Shown here: positions 25,325 through 38,215 of the stretch, piece after piece
Layout of the letters: the number at the start of each line of letters is the position of its first letter
Numbering within the stretch: position 1 is the stretch's first letter
Assembly (NCBI RefSeq): GCF_901709675.1
Contig: NC_051090.1
Coordinates: forward strand, 6,465,842 to 6,529,841
Source of the DNA: Syngnathus acus
Taxonomy: Eukaryota > Chordata > Actinopteri > Syngnathiformes > Syngnathidae
Length of the DNA stretch: 64,000 bases
Reading direction: 5' to 3'
Notes under the pieces: generated by a model
Databases searched by the model: none
Seen by the model: only the letters and a program-made list of their open reading frames with translations
Told to the model about the DNA's origin: nothing
Translations under genes and position numbers: made by a program

Positions 25325-25560
25325 TAAGACCAAATTCAGACATCCTATCCACAATGTCCCCCAAAAGTGTCTCAACAAAGTCCCAACAAGAGCTCCATTC
25401 TCCGTTATACCATCACAATGGCTCAACAGTGTCCTAATAATGTTTGCACTTTATCTCAATGGCACTGCCACAAGATCTCCACAGCGTCCCCATAATGTTG
25501 CTACAGAGCAACCATTATGTCTCCATTGTATCCACATTGTCCACACTGTGATGAAACTAG
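25325..25560. repeat. Degenerate minisatellite-like stretch
   Basis: Variants of CCACAATGTCCCC recur at irregular spacing: CACAATGTCCCC, CAACAAAGTCCC, CAACAGTGTCC, CACAGCGTCCCC, CCACATTGTCCACA. Spacing is about 15-45 bases. It looks like an old, decayed tandem repeat, though no exact unit can be set by eye. Confidence 0.35.
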
Positions 25561-28500
25561 ACGCAGTAGATACACTATGAGGAAACAGTCCCCATTATTT
25601 CTTCACACTATACAAATCAAATTTTTCCTTAGCTTTTGTGGACAACGTCACGAAAGTGATACCTGAGCTCCTCCCACGTGAGGAAGGTTGTTTTGTGATA
25701 GTGCAGAAAAACCGGGTCATGGCCCCCGTACAGGTAAGGCTGTGAGAAAAGCCGGGCTTACCGGTTAAGTGAGGCAAGACAAGAAAGGGGAAAACCAAAA
25801 AGCAACAATAAAAAAAACCCTGCTCAGATTTTCAAACAGGCATCTTCTATTTACGTCAGACGTGCTCGCTTGTCATTCAGAGATCTCCAGAGGTGACAAA
25901 AGGGCAACTCAAAACGAACCAGCATGAGGAGAAAATAAATAAAGGTTTTCCCTCTTGCCACGACAAACAAGGGATCGAAGGACTTTCCATGACGTTTTGG
26001 TGCTACGAGTGATTTGGTTGATGGCAGCAGAAAATGTCACGACTCGCACGCTCTTGGGGGAACTCGGAGAAGTCTAGTCACGTGGATCAGGGCGCCGTGA
26101 CCCTGAACGAGAGAGACATCAGTCCTTGAAACAGGGAATATTGTATTAAGCGGGATTTACTGCTACAACATCCTCAAGAGTCATAAATCATTTCAGAATT
26201 ATGCACTCCATAAACACAAACAAGCTGATAACCGGCTGCTGACAGCAACCGTTCTTTTCCCCCCGCTAACGGATAAATTCGGCATATTAAGGTCATCTGA
26301 AATCTTGTTTTCTCATCCCCAGGTGTATCAAAATAAAATCACTCCTCCCTTTGTTGGGCATCTTTTGAAAAACATTACGGAACATTGGCGCCGACAGCAT
26401 TCTAAATACAAAATAGCAGAATGTCAACAAGCTCACCCGACGCACAATTGCAATCAACGGGGAGAGCTGAGGCAGGCTTTTTGCGAAGGCGCAATATTTC
26501 CATGTTGATTATTAAATTTAAATATCAAAACCCTCGGGGAAACGCTTCGACGGGGGCTGGCTCGGAAAACATGAGGTAATAAATGAATTGTTGGCAGCTC
26601 GATTGATCTCGAAGAAGAAAAGGGCATCGTATTATATGAACAAAAGAATTTTGCTGATTGTGAAGTCGATTTTTCAGGAAATCAATGCGAGTGCACGACT
26701 AACCCGCAATGCCGCATTTAATTCGATATCAACTAATTTGCTGTCTTAAGAATAATTTTATAGACGCCTGAGCTCCATCCACAACATTATTGGGCTCCAT
26801 ACACACTGGGAACGAAACAGGAAATCAGAGCGATTCACCCACCCCATTTAAATTAATTGCTTGAAGATTGATTGTTAATTTTCCTCATAGTCTTCCAAGT
26901 AAATTTACCCAGCGTCCAGCGAGTCAGGCAAGTGTTACTTAAAGATAGTCGAGAATATAATTAAGGAATAGGACAATGACGTTGAACGGTTATGGATTAC
27001 AGCTTGAGTTGAATGAATCGTAAAAATGGACATTTCGGCTCTACTGAATGAAGAGCCAACTCGGCTAAACTTTTGAATTCAAATCGATGGATTACTCAGA
27101 GGGATAAGTAGCTATAATGATTAGAAGCGCTGAGAGCGAGCCTGAATGTTTGACCGTGATTAAGGTTCAACTGAGAAATCCCGAATGAGAAAAACTTCCA
27201 TCCAGAAAATTCGGGCCCAGCTGCATGACATAATCCCTCCCCCTCCTCGCCTCGGAGAGAAACAATAAACAATCGTGCTAGTTATATAAAAGGTGCATCC
27301 GTGCTTTGTGTTCAGCACTCAAATGAGCGTCGCCGGCAGCAGGACGTGAGAATAAAAAGCAGCTTGAAATTTCATCTCGTCAACTTTTGTCACAGGTTCC
27401 CCCGCGGAGGCAAAATGCTAAACGTGCGTGGAACATTCATGAAAAGCACATGCATCATTTTGAATGCAGCACGTGCCGCTTTCTCATCTTCCCACGCGGT
27501 CGGTCAAGTCTTATATACCACCCGCCAACCTCTTAATCACCGTCAGACATCTGACACATTTCTGTGATCAATTAATAATTAAAACGAAGCCATATAATGG
27601 CTCCCCTGGTTAATAATTCAGACAGGCGATCCAAAATAGAGCCAAGGGCAAGTAAGATCCACTGCAACAGGTTGATCCAAAAAAATGCAAACATGCAATA
27701 AAAATCACTAATATGCACGTGGTTCATAATAAACAGCAATAGCCGAGGGTCAAAACAACATGCGCTGACATTTGTCCTTGCTTTTAAAATGCACACTCTG
27801 GGCTAATTTGTTCGAAACACATTCTCTCTTCTTCGACTAGCAAATTTGAAAAACACGTTATTTACATTATAATAGGCCAAAAATGGCAGCTCTACAATTA
27901 ATTGAATTCATACTGGTGCCGGAGTAATGATTGATGTTCGGGGCCATTGACATTTTAATTAAGGCCACCGTAGAAGGCAGTCACACAATGACTAATTTTA
28001 CCTCACCTCCACAGACTAATTTGTTAAGTTGGTTAATAGAAGAGTAAGGAGTGCTTTTACACGAGCGGGACAGAAAGGTCACACTGCTGTTATGCCTCCT
28101 CAATCTGTATAAATCAGCCACTGGCATGATTAATCGATTGTGATATACTCACATTTTTGATCTGACAGAAGGTGGAAATTCAGATTAAACATCAAGCATG
28201 ATGCCGCGCACTGGTAAATCTAAGTGAGATTATTATTATAGTAGCATTCTTTTAAATTTGAACATATCAGGGCTAAACTCAGAGCCTCAGGCAGCACTGC
28301 TTTTATGAGCGCCGCTATTTTTCTTCGGTTTAAATAAGGCAATAAATGTTTATTTCTTCAAATGACTGTTGGAATATCATTTCTGATTTCATTGAGTAAA
28401 AAGACATTGGTATTCAAAGCCATGAGAAAATATCATCACAAAAAGAGATCTACTGATAATTACACCTTGGATAATCCATTCAGGAAACTTGTCCTTAAGT

Positions 28501-29675
28501 GCCTTGATATAAAACCAACAAGACAGCTGGATTTGCTGTCCTACAGCCATGAAATTAGAAAAATATCACTTTTCAAAGTTTCAAACTGATGACTAGATCA
28601 GTCGACACCCCCGATAACGATAGCGGTTGCTGTGATTGGCTGCCAAACAAATCCCTTCAAAGGGATTTAAGTGGATATTTCCATGGCAGCGGTTTTATCG
28701 GAATTAAACAATGTCTTGATTAAAAGATATGCAAACCAGACGATACAAAAGACTCACTTCAAAAATAATCAATTGTTAGTTTAAAATGGCTGTGACGAGC
28801 AAATAAATGGAAATGATGGCTTCTGTTAACACTCCTGCTGCGTCACTGGGGAACGCTAGAACCAGTTGAACCATCTCAGTAAAACACCACTGTTGTGAAA
28901 ACTCTCTTACAAGAGGTCATGTTTGAACACGAGCCGGGGCGTCATTTTGATACTTTTGTCTAACCGAGCAGGGCGGCGTGATGGAGGACCGACTGCCCGC
29001 CATCTCTTGCTCGTTCTTTTCCAAACAATGCAACGGCTGTTGGTGTGAGGGCGTATTATGAGTTTCCAAGGAAACTGGAAGCCAGCTGCTGAACTTTGCA
29101 AGCTAGTTAAACTGGGTCAGACATCTCAACTTGTCCGGTCAATAAGTTATCTTGGATTGTACTTGCTAAAACGACAATTTCTCAAGTGTTACTTGCGCTG
29201 CACTTTCACGCTTTGCTTTTAATGATAATAACAACACCACATGGGGACAGTATGGTGGTGTGACTTTATTGTCTTGTTCCTAAAGATGCTCGGAGGGGAG
29301 ACTCTACTATGATTCAGAGAAAAGCCACCGAGCGGCTTCTGTTTAGACTTAACGGCTCATTATTGCACGTCATTATTTATCGTCTTTCCGGAGTGATGTT
29401 ATGCCTCAACCATGAGCACAAATCTAAGATTAATATCGGTAAAGAAAAAGCTCATTAAAAGCGACCATGGATGAAATCTAAAATAAACATATTAAATTCA
29501 CTTCTGCTGAACTCTACTCTGCTTTTATCAGATTAAAGTGTCATGGAGTAATGGGAAACTTGACAGTATTTTATTATGGCATGGTCACTTTAATTAAGTA
29601 ACAACATTGGCTTATGAAAACTAAACAAACAAAAAAACACACAAGCTAACAGCTCAAAGCCCTTTCATTAGATTA

Positions 29676-29780
29676 TGCTCATAATTATGTGTAGGGATAG
29701 GAGAGTACCAATAATAAAAGTATCGGATGCTTTATTTCAAAGTATCGGTACTCACGATAGTGGTCGATTCAAGTATCGTC
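29676..29780. repeat. Fragment of a hAT-like element with TATCGG words
   Basis: GTGTAGGGATAGGAGAGTACC is followed by AAGTATCGGA, AAGTATCGGTACT and AAGTATCG. The composition resembles the subterminal region of the element in cers1 intron 1 at 48459-48560. No right end was found. Confidence 0.4.
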
Positions 29781-32700
29781 CGCTTTCTCGTGGCTGTTTT
29801 ACGATGAGGAACTTAATGGAACGGGAAATCCCTCACCGCAACTTCAATTATGTCTTGGTTTTCTTTTCACAATAAAAGTTGTTGACACTGAAACAACAGC
29901 GCCTCTACTGGTTGCAGTCTAGAAGTGCATTCCATTTTCCTTCAGTTAACAAAAGCAGGATGGAAGAAAAAGAAAAAAAAATCATGGATGTTCCAAGACT
30001 TGGTGAATCAACAATCAATTCCTAAACATCTATTGATTACATGTTCTGCCAAAGCTTAGCAACTACATGAACCCTCAAAACAAAACTAGAGGACTGGAAC
30101 ACACGATTTTTGGCATTTCTCCCCCCGTGACTGCTTTGAAATTGTTGACTCATATTTAAGTCATTATTTTCAGATGCTGAAACACGTTTCGCTAACTTTC
30201 ATAACATTGTGTTCCACCTTGTGGCTTCTTGGCCATTATAGCAAATAAAGCCTCAAAAAGAAAGCCTGCCAAACTTCAAGAGAACTCCTTGCTCTTTAAA
30301 CCTCTGATGCCAGTAAAACAAAAATCCTAAACCTCAATTTGAAGTCATCATTCATCAAATATGTCTGTGGAGGCTGTGCAAGATATCGTGGGCTGCACCC
30401 CCGAGGCTGCACAGTGCAGTCATTCATCCACACTTGAGCCTTGTTCTGGAGCAAAGCTTTACATTGTAAACATTGCAATGTGTTACAAAACATATCAGTG
30501 TTTCCAAAACACACGTCTCAGCCTTTTAGTCTTAGTAGACACGCAGTAAATTCACCAGCTTGCGACTGCAGTGAGGGTTTTTTTTTTTTTCAAAACGGGT
30601 CTTTTTCTGCATTTCCTTCACTTCCTGTGAGCGCCTCGCAACGTGAAACGATGTCCTTGTGCAATACAAAATATGCATCTTTTCTCTGTGCCATCCAGTT
30701 TAGACAGTCTGACTCATCTATTGTCTGCCCCGAGCTTGTGCTAAACGTGAAATACGACAAACCATTTGACAATGACGTGACGTTCGTTTTTGATAAACAA
30801 CTAATATAAGAAAGTCGGACGATCATCAAGCTCAAAGTCAACAAAAATAAATAGTTAATGGCAGTTTGTTTATTTCCCAATAATACAAAAAACAGCTCTC
30901 TCCATCAAAACCTATATATCAAGACTACCACACACTTATTAGCCGTTCACATTAAAATTGAGCTGTGAACAAATCTTAGTATCTCCCTAGGATATGCAAT
31001 TCCTTTAGAAATTACATGCAAATGCTGAAAAATGAGCAGCCTAAAGGAAAAAATAAAATATTGATTTTGGAACAATATGTTGTAGTTCCGCAAAGATGCC
31101 TCTGAGCATTGTGATGACATTTTCTCAACAAGATCTTGCCAAACATAAATTCTTTGAATACTATGAAAGCTTATGCAATGCAAACTAAGGAAAAATGCTT
31201 TCATCTACTCCAGAAATGTTTTTGCGTAAAAACAAAATGAAAATAAGGACAAGAATTAATGCTTGGCTCTCACCACACAGCAACGACTGGACGTGATGCG
31301 AATTGCGAATGCAACTTTCACCTAATAGTTCGATACAGATGAATTTGAAACACGTTGAAACCAAAGGACTGGTGCGAAAGTGGTAAATGACACAATGAAA
31401 CAAAATTTGAAGAGGAATAAAGCTTGAAGTGAACTACAAACGCTTGAACTAAAGCCTGACCGTCATCCTTAAAAGTTTTGGACTCGCAACTATGACGTCA
31501 GAGCTCGGCTCTGAACATCGACTCAATCAAAATACAAACTCTAATGCGGAAGCTCTTTCAGCATTCATATATTTTTTGTACTCGGGAGATTTTGGCGTGC
31601 AATCAATGGAGCGTAAATGTTTGCATCTCCGCAGTCGAACATGACCTTCGCGTCTGGAGTGCAGTAAAACATGAGTGACACTTTCAGTCGCACTTGGCTT
31701 ACATGCTTAGAAAAGACCATTAAAAAATAAAATAAAAAATCACGAAACACAACCTGTTTAAATTGTTCGACCGTGTCAAGGGTGGGCTTTATTTGACAGC
31801 GGTTGACTTTTGACGACCCCAACCAACAAAGCCAAGCCTTTTCATGTTTCATTAAAAGGCGCTCGACCATTAAATGCTCGAGACGAGAGGGGCTCACCTT
31901 GCTCTCTCCACACAGGAGCGGTCAGAGGGACACAAGACAAACTTATCTAAGGTCTCTATCAAGATCTGGTCTTCATCCCTCCCGGCGAGGCGGGGAACGG
32001 TGTTTCACAGCATGTTTCCCCGTCTTTTTCTTGTTGCCTCTCGCTTTGACGTCGTCTCGGGTGCTCCTTGTCTTGCTCTCTGTATAATCGTGTGCCAAGC
32101 ACAGATGTGTGAATTATTCAAAGAGTGTTTTCTTCCCTCGGCCGCGAATGGGCTCGGTTGCCAGAGCTCGTTTAGTTGTAACCCGAATCCTGCTTGTGAA
32201 AAAAAAAAAAAAAAAAGTTTCAAACTTGAGGGGAGACCTGGAAATGGGCAGATTGATGTGGTTTTGGGCCAATAGAGGCTCAACAAAGCCGCTTGCATGG
32301 CCCAATCAGGCCCAAAAGAAAGGAGCATTGACGGTCAAGCTGATTCCCTGCCCCCTTGGAGGTTTCCAGCAATTATCCAGGTCCCGGTGCCAAGGCTGGA
32401 AATTTCCCAAAGGAAACGGGACGAAGGCAACAATGAGCAGGAACCCAAAGGGGCTTTTCCCTTCATGGGAATAACCATAACTACCCTTCTTATTCATCAT
32501 ATATATTTTTAATATTTTGTGTCACTAGAAGGAATTACTGCCAAAGTACTTTCAGTTGTATTTAACTTTTACAGTATTTGTGCATTTAATCTTTAACAAC
32601 TTCAAAGACACCATTTTGCTTCATTCTTACGTGCAAAATATTTTAATTGAATCATATTTAAGCATTTATTTTGGTAGAAAATGTTCTGTGCGGCCAACAG

Positions 32701-32924
32701 GGCGGCCCCAGGATTGTTTTCCTCTCGGGACTGAAGAGGGGCTGGACTGGTATACTGTATATGGGGGTTGACGGGGCTCCAGCCCCCCCTTAGCGCCATC
32801 CCTGGCGGTCAAAGAATAGCTGCCAACTGTGACATGGTCTCACTTAACGACATTCCACCAATCAGAATGTCATCACCACCCAAGTGTACAGTTATGTCCT
32901 TTCCATTGTTAGTTTCTATAATCA

Positions 32925-33510
32925 GAGGTGGCAAAGTACTCACAGTATTTAACAAGAGTTCAGCTCTAACTCTTTCAATTATATAAAAGTAAAAAAAAAA
33001 AAAAAAAAAAAGACAGACTCTGAACTGTACCTCAGTATAATTGTCAATTATACTGTAGACCTCTGTGTCTATTGACCAGTGGTTTCAAACTCATGGCCTA
33101 GGGGCCATTTGCGGCCTGCAGGATGATATTTTACGGCCCCGTACTTGACGGCAAAGTTTAATGTTAGTGCAGCACCCATATTTTTGGTGGTGTCTTTGTC
33201 TTGGGCGTTTTGCGTGTGTATGTGTAAATGTTTTCCCCCCCCGTTTCTTTTAAATCACTTATGGGCTATTATAGCTGAGGCTCATGACAGCTTTTAGTGA
33301 AACGTAATTCTAAAGTAACAGCAAGTGGAAGGATATATCGTATCTCCCAGTCATGTCTTTTTCAAAACATGCAGTGAAGAAAAACGTTTGCGACGAAAAG
33401 GGACAATTTCCCACATTTAAATGTCACTTATCACCCATTCAGGTGACTGACATAGTGTTAAAGAGATGGTGTTAAATTGATTTGGCCTGCCCTCTACTGG
33501 TTGGCTACAT
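32925..33510. repeat. Fragments of two short transposons before cope
   Basis: At 32925 CAGAGGTGGCAAAGTACTCA begins an AT-rich piece ending in a long A run (about 32990-33011). At 33079 CAGTGGTTTCAAACTCATGG, followed by GGGGCCATTTGCGGCCTGCA, is the left end of another hAT-like element; GGCCTGCCCTCTACTGG near 33484 is a possible remnant of its right side. Both recognised by wording only. Confidence 0.45.
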
Positions 33511-33682
33511 TACTGAAAGAAAACGTTTAACGCGCGACACCCGGAACCATTTTTTAAAAATTGATATAGTTTGTATTTTTTTATTTGGCTATTGTAATTT
33601 AAATTGAATATGCAAACTATAATAATAATATCATGATACAAGATATTTAATTGTTCAAACGCCACCCCACACGGGAAGGAAA

Positions 33683-33690
33683 TGACGTCA
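33683..33690 (+). promoter_or_regulatory. Full CRE palindrome in the cope promoter
   Basis: TGACGTCA, the consensus binding site of CREB/ATF factors, lies 37 bases before the cope ATG. COPI genes respond to secretory load in other vertebrates, so an ATF-type site is plausible; use here is inferred from sequence alone. Confidence 0.55.
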
Positions 33691-33723
33691 TTTAGCTACG
33701 TGTCAGGAAGCGCTGTTGTATTC

Positions 33724-33735
33724 AACATGGCGGCG
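33724..33735 (+). promoter_or_regulatory. YY1-like element over the cope start codon
   Basis: AACATGGCGGCG matches the YY1 core (ATGGCGGC) and contains the start codon. Such sites near the start of translation are common in TATA-less housekeeping genes. No TATA box is visible upstream. Confidence 0.5.
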
Positions 33736-36718
33736 CAACAGACTGATGTTGACGAGCTTTTCGATGTGAAAAATGCCTTTTATATCGGCAGTTATCAACA
33801 ATGTATCAACGAATCTCAGAAATTGAAGGTAGGTCATGTTTTGTGAATGGTTTAACAGCATAACGTACGATCAATTGCGCCTTAGGAATCCTCTCCGGCC
33901 AACCTAATCGAACCGAACATTATCAACTAAAATGCAAACTGTAAAACGGGGTGTTCAATTGAAAAGATTAAACTGCCTTAATTTTTTTCTACTGTAGAAT
34001 TCAACACCAGAAAAGGAGACGGAAAGGGACACGTTCTTGTACAGAGCATACATTGCCCAGGTGAGCAGCGTATTTGTCGTGTGACAATCAATATCAATCT
34101 TTTTATTCTGCTTATCGAGATTGATATTGTGATGTTCACCATTCATGTTGTGTTTGATAGAGAAAGTATGCAGTCGTCATGGATGACATCAAGGCTAACT
34201 CTGCTCCTGAGCTCCAAGCTGTCAGGATGTTTGCTGAGTATCTCTCAAGTGAAAGCAAACGGTAAATATAATAGCAAAAATGTTTATTCACCTAGAGGGA
34301 TTATACGATGAGTCTATCCACTTTCAATTGAAGTTGATTATTGTTTGCCAAAAGTGTAACATGTCAAGAAAACTGATCTATAATATGTTGACAATTGCCG
34401 TGATAATTTAGTGATTGAAGTGCAGGATGTTGAAAAATGAATTGCCATTTTCTTCTGGTGTTTCCACTGCAGGGATGCAATAGTGGATGATCTGGACAAG
34501 AAAATGGCAAAGAGCGTGGATGCTGCCAACACCACGTTCCTCATCATGGCTGCTTCTATCTACCACCATGCGGCGAACACTGATGCTGCTCTCAGGACTC
34601 TTCATCAAGGAGAAAGCCTGGAGTGGTAAATAGGGATTAACAGCATATACTTTCTCTTTGCAAGATTCATTAAGTTTGCACTTGATGCAATCAAGTAATA
34701 AAATCTATTTTGCATTAATTTCTGTTTAATTTCAGAATATTAAACCGAATTAATAACACTTGTTTGCTTTTCAGCATGGCCATGACAATTCAGGTGCTGC
34801 TTAGTCTGGATCGTGTTGACTTAGCAAGGTAAGAAGTGATAGAACTGGCTAAAGAGAACAATGGCCAGCACTGACTTGTAGTTATCGCAGGCATCCTTGA
34901 ATGTGAGATGACTACTTCCTCTAATCATGCCTTTATTTTCTGGCAGGAAGGAGCTGAAGAAGATGCTGGAACAAGATGAGGATGCAACGCTAACCCAGCT
35001 CGCCACCGCTTGGGTTAATTTGGCTGTGGTAAGCAGATAAGTCCCACAGTGCGCTTTCACACTTTTGCTTGCACATTGTTGATGCCCCTCTTGTGTTTTC
35101 CCAGGGTGGAGAGAAGCTACAAGACGCCTACTACATTTTCCAGGAGATGTCCGACAAGTACTCCTCGACGGTGCTGCTTCTCAATGGGCAGGCAGCCTGC
35201 TACATGGCGCAGAACAAGTGGGAGGAGGCCGAGGGAGTGCTACAGGAAGCGCTCGACAAAGTGAGATGGAAATGCTATGTTTGTTAGACTTTAGTTTCTT
35301 GAAAAAAGATTCCCCTCCCATAGTTGTGTTCAAAAGGTTATGTATCCATTCGATCAGCAGAGGGCGCTAAAGCGTTTTTCATTAATTCCAGTGGCAAGTT
35401 GACTAATGTTGTTAAGGATGCACAATTGCACATTTGTGGTTGACATTTCAGGTCAAGTTACCTTTGATTGTAAACCCCGAATAAGACCTTTATTAATTGG
35501 TTCATGCAATAATTGTGCTGTATGGTAATAATAAATAAGACTCCGGGTTTATGATACCATGATTGGCAGATGTTGATGGAGGTTATTACCTCAGTGGTTA
35601 ACATTTTGCAGTGTTATGTTGCACTAAATGGACCAAAATGCAATGCAATCACTTTCCTGGTAGAATACTAATCGCACAATGTGGCTTTTTTTTGTGTTAA
35701 TCCTCATTAACAGGACAGCAGCCACCCTGAGACGTTGATCAACCTGGTTGTGCTGACTCAGCACCTCGGAAAAGCCCCAGAGGTTAGACTTTGGACCTTA
35801 AGCTCTAAGCCAGGCACATGTTTTGTCATTTCCTATTGATGAACACAAGCTCACTCATACTCTGAATGGGTTCCCTCCATTTTGGTTACATCATTGTGTC
35901 ATTTTCCTGCAGAAACATTTAGCCGTGCATTTTCCCCGATGGTATTTTCTTCCTACCATACAAGGCGTTGTCTAATCATATCTTTTTTTTTTAGTGCTGC
36001 GGCCGTGCTTTGCACTCTTACAAACGTTCACAAGATAAAGACTAGATAGTAATGACCATTGCTACACCGAGATAAATACTGATTACATCTGTTACAAGGT
36101 TAAAGCTTTGTGCAATACTTACCGGACACTTTATTAGGTACACGAGCACAATTGTTTGAGAACCAGTACGAGAGACACCAGTGTTATATTAATATCCCAT
36201 TTATTCATTTTTCCCCCCATACCCTCTTCAACTTATTAAATTTGTCCCCAGGTGACCAATCGGTACCTCTCTCAACTCAAAGATGCACACCGGGCCCATC
36301 TGTTCCTCAAAGACTATTTGTCCAAGGTGACCTACTGTTTTGTCTTATCAGCACTCAGATTAGTAGTACACACACGCCAATTTTTTTTACATCTAAACGA
36401 ATTTTTAAAATTTTCATGCCAAAATATAAAAGCTCTCCACCATGTTCTGAGCAGATCGGGGAGACTTTTTATTTTTTAGTGTGGCAGGTGTTCCGGGAGC
36501 CCTGCCAAAGGGTACTCCAAGTCTTTGGCCTTTGTCACACATATAGTTGCACAATGGTGCAGATGTACATAAACGCTGGATTATCCACACATTACCAAAC
36601 AATTCATGCTATGCACAGCTGTTGCTTAACTTTTTTTTTCCCCTTGTTTTTCCCCCCCCTGCAGGAGAATGAGTTTGACAGGCTAGCAATGCAGTATGCG
36701 CCCACCGCCACAGCATAA
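33727..36718 (+). CDS. cope: Coatomer subunit epsilon (epsilon-COP), 302 aa
   Basis: Ten exons: 33727-33828, 33998-34060, 34161-34261, 34473-34625, 34775-34828, 34947-35028, 35105-35260, 35714-35782, 36252-36326, 36665-36718, all with GT-AG borders. The product begins [20 protein letters not shown] and ends QYAPTATA, 302 residues against 308 in human COPE. Landmarks: [19 protein letters not shown] (residues 16-34), [41 protein letters not shown] and [14 protein letters not shown]. The protein is a TPR-type helical solenoid that, with alpha-COP, stabilises the outer layer of the COPI coat for Golgi-to-ER transport. It is cytosolic and membrane-recruited. No gap or frameshift is seen. It is followed by cers1 on the same strand, the order also found in human, although the two have separate 3' and 5' ends here. 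Confidence 0.96.
36107..36143 (-). repeat. Short dispersed-repeat fragment in cope intron 9
   Basis: GGACACTTTATTAGGTAC is the reverse complement of GTACCTAATAAAGTGTCC at 38798-38815 in cers1 intron 1. A diverged relative (GTGCCTAATAAAACG) is at 59131-59145. The phrase is widely repeated in fish genomes. Confidence 0.55.
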
Positions 36719-38215
36719 TGGCTCTCGATGGTCCTCAAGTTAACTTTCTACTTTCCCCCCTGTGATTAATCTGAAAACCTTATTTTGATGTTTTATATGA
36801 AGACAATGTGTTGAAATGAAACCTACACGCCCCCCCCAGACGAGTGGAAATCCCTGTATTATTTCTCCATACAATAACTGGTCATTCAACATATTAGAAA
36901 GTCTTCTAAAGATAACAATTGGTCACTGAAGAAAGATATTAAGCATTATTTATATTGGAATTGCAGTTTTGGAGTGATGTAGGTAGGGATTTAGGGATGT
37001 GGGGTAAGAGCTGTACTTTATTTGGTTGGGTTATCTGCACTGAGCTGCAACAAAAATGTTGGAAAACTGCTCTTAATAAGAACACCACTGCAAACCACAA
37101 CCACATCAATAAGCATTGTTCAATCCACAGCACACTTGGATACCTTTAGATCTCAGTATGCGTACATTTTATGCGTTTGCGTAAAACATTTGTGATTAAA
37201 GTCATTTAATTCCATGGTAGCGTTAATAAATGGTCAACACGTGTTCAACGAATGTTTTTTTTGGGGGGGAGAGGGGCGGATGAAAGCTTTCATTTATACG
37301 AGGACGTGCTGCCGGATTTATTTATTTTAAACGTGTTGCTGTGTTTTCACAGCATGTAGATAAAAAGTCTACGTCACGAGCCTCTGCCTCCACCCTGTAT
37401 TTTTTTTTATTTTTTTTATTACCTCCTTTTTTGCATAAACGTGGCTGTCGTCTTTCAAGCGTCGTACATCAACCGTGGAGATGCTTCACATTTTAAGGTC
37501 GACCATCGAAGGTTAAGCTGGGCTTCTCCTATTTATTTGTCGTCGTTTTTTGTCTTTAAATTTGAAAGATCCGTTTTAGCGGAATAACGGGCAAGGGTTG
37601 AGACGTGACGTAGCTGCTTGAACGCCACAATAGTCGCGTGTTGTCTCGGCCACACCGCTACGATTTATGAAGCTCACTTGAAATTTATTTGGCGATCGGA
37701 GAGACTTAGCCGGCTCGGGACCCACTGCCAATGCCAGTCTCTCTGCTGTGGAGTCATTTGAAGTTAGCTCGACAGCTAACCAGCTACACGCCGCGCTTTT
37801 GCCGGTGAATTGGCCGCGTGCGCAGCGGAATGATGATGACGATGGTGATGGTGAGAGGAAACATGCACGCTGTGCTCCATGGCTCCCGTTAACATTTTTA
37901 CAATGATTGTCGCGCGTGTTTTTGCGGAGACCCTTTAAGAAATTATCCCGGGCGAAGAATGAGCCCGCACATGCTGTAAAATATGGACAAAGAATAAGGT
38001 GACCCGACCGAGACAGCGGGGTGTCAGATCAAGCTTTTTTATTTTTTTTATTTTAAGACAGCTAGCAAGCTTGTTAGTGGATTAGCCACACGGCCCGGAC
38101 TCGAGAGGGATCTCTTCGTCCCTCATTTGGAGTACCCCCCCTCCCCCTTTTTTCCCCAGTGCTTTTTGTTATTTTTGTATTTTTATTCTTTTCCCCCGCT
38201 CCGAAGCGCCGCGCT
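36719..38215 (+). other. cope 3' UTR and cers1 upstream region
   Basis: The cope 3' UTR probably runs to about 37.2 kb, with ATTAAA at 37195-37200 and AATAAA at 37225-37230. From about 37.5 kb CpG frequency rises, consistent with a cers1 promoter and 5' UTR. A pyrimidine tract ending CCCCAG at 38153-38158 resembles an acceptor, so cers1 may have an upstream non-coding exon. Confidence 0.5.
37195..37230 (+). terminator. Candidate poly(A) signals of cope
   Basis: ATTAAA at 37195-37200 and AATAAA at 37225-37230 lie about 480-510 bases after the cope stop. A T-rich then G-rich stretch at 37253-37268 fits a downstream element. Confidence 0.55.

Larger units (their letters stand above)
22313..33726. 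other. Large intergenic region between tnfaip8l1 and cope
   Basis: About 11.4 kb without a recognisable exon, apart from the unplaced 5' non-coding exon(s) of tnfaip8l1. An acceptor just before the tnfaip8l1 ATG points to its promoter lying somewhere here. 25.3-25.6 kb contains degenerate short repeats. 26-29.5 kb is poor in recognisable repeats and AT-rich with many TAATTA/ATTAA words. Near 29.7 kb and from 32.9 to 33.5 kb are transposon fragments. Short ORFs (up to about 120 codons) show no family features. Confidence 0.6.

Noticed and set aside
31803-32474. Overlapping frames of 94-133 codons on both strands
   Set aside because: Open on both strands with an A-run inside; no family resemblance and no splice sites fitting a gene.
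36110-36718. 202-codon open frame ending in cope exon 10
   Set aside because: It is the exon 10 frame read back through intron 9, and it crosses exon 9 in the wrong frame. The spliced model matches epsilon-COP exactly.
38159-38215. Possible earlier cers1 start in frame
   Set aside because: The open frame extends upstream but contains no ATG; only a GTG begins it. The ATGs at 38216/38219 remain the best starts.
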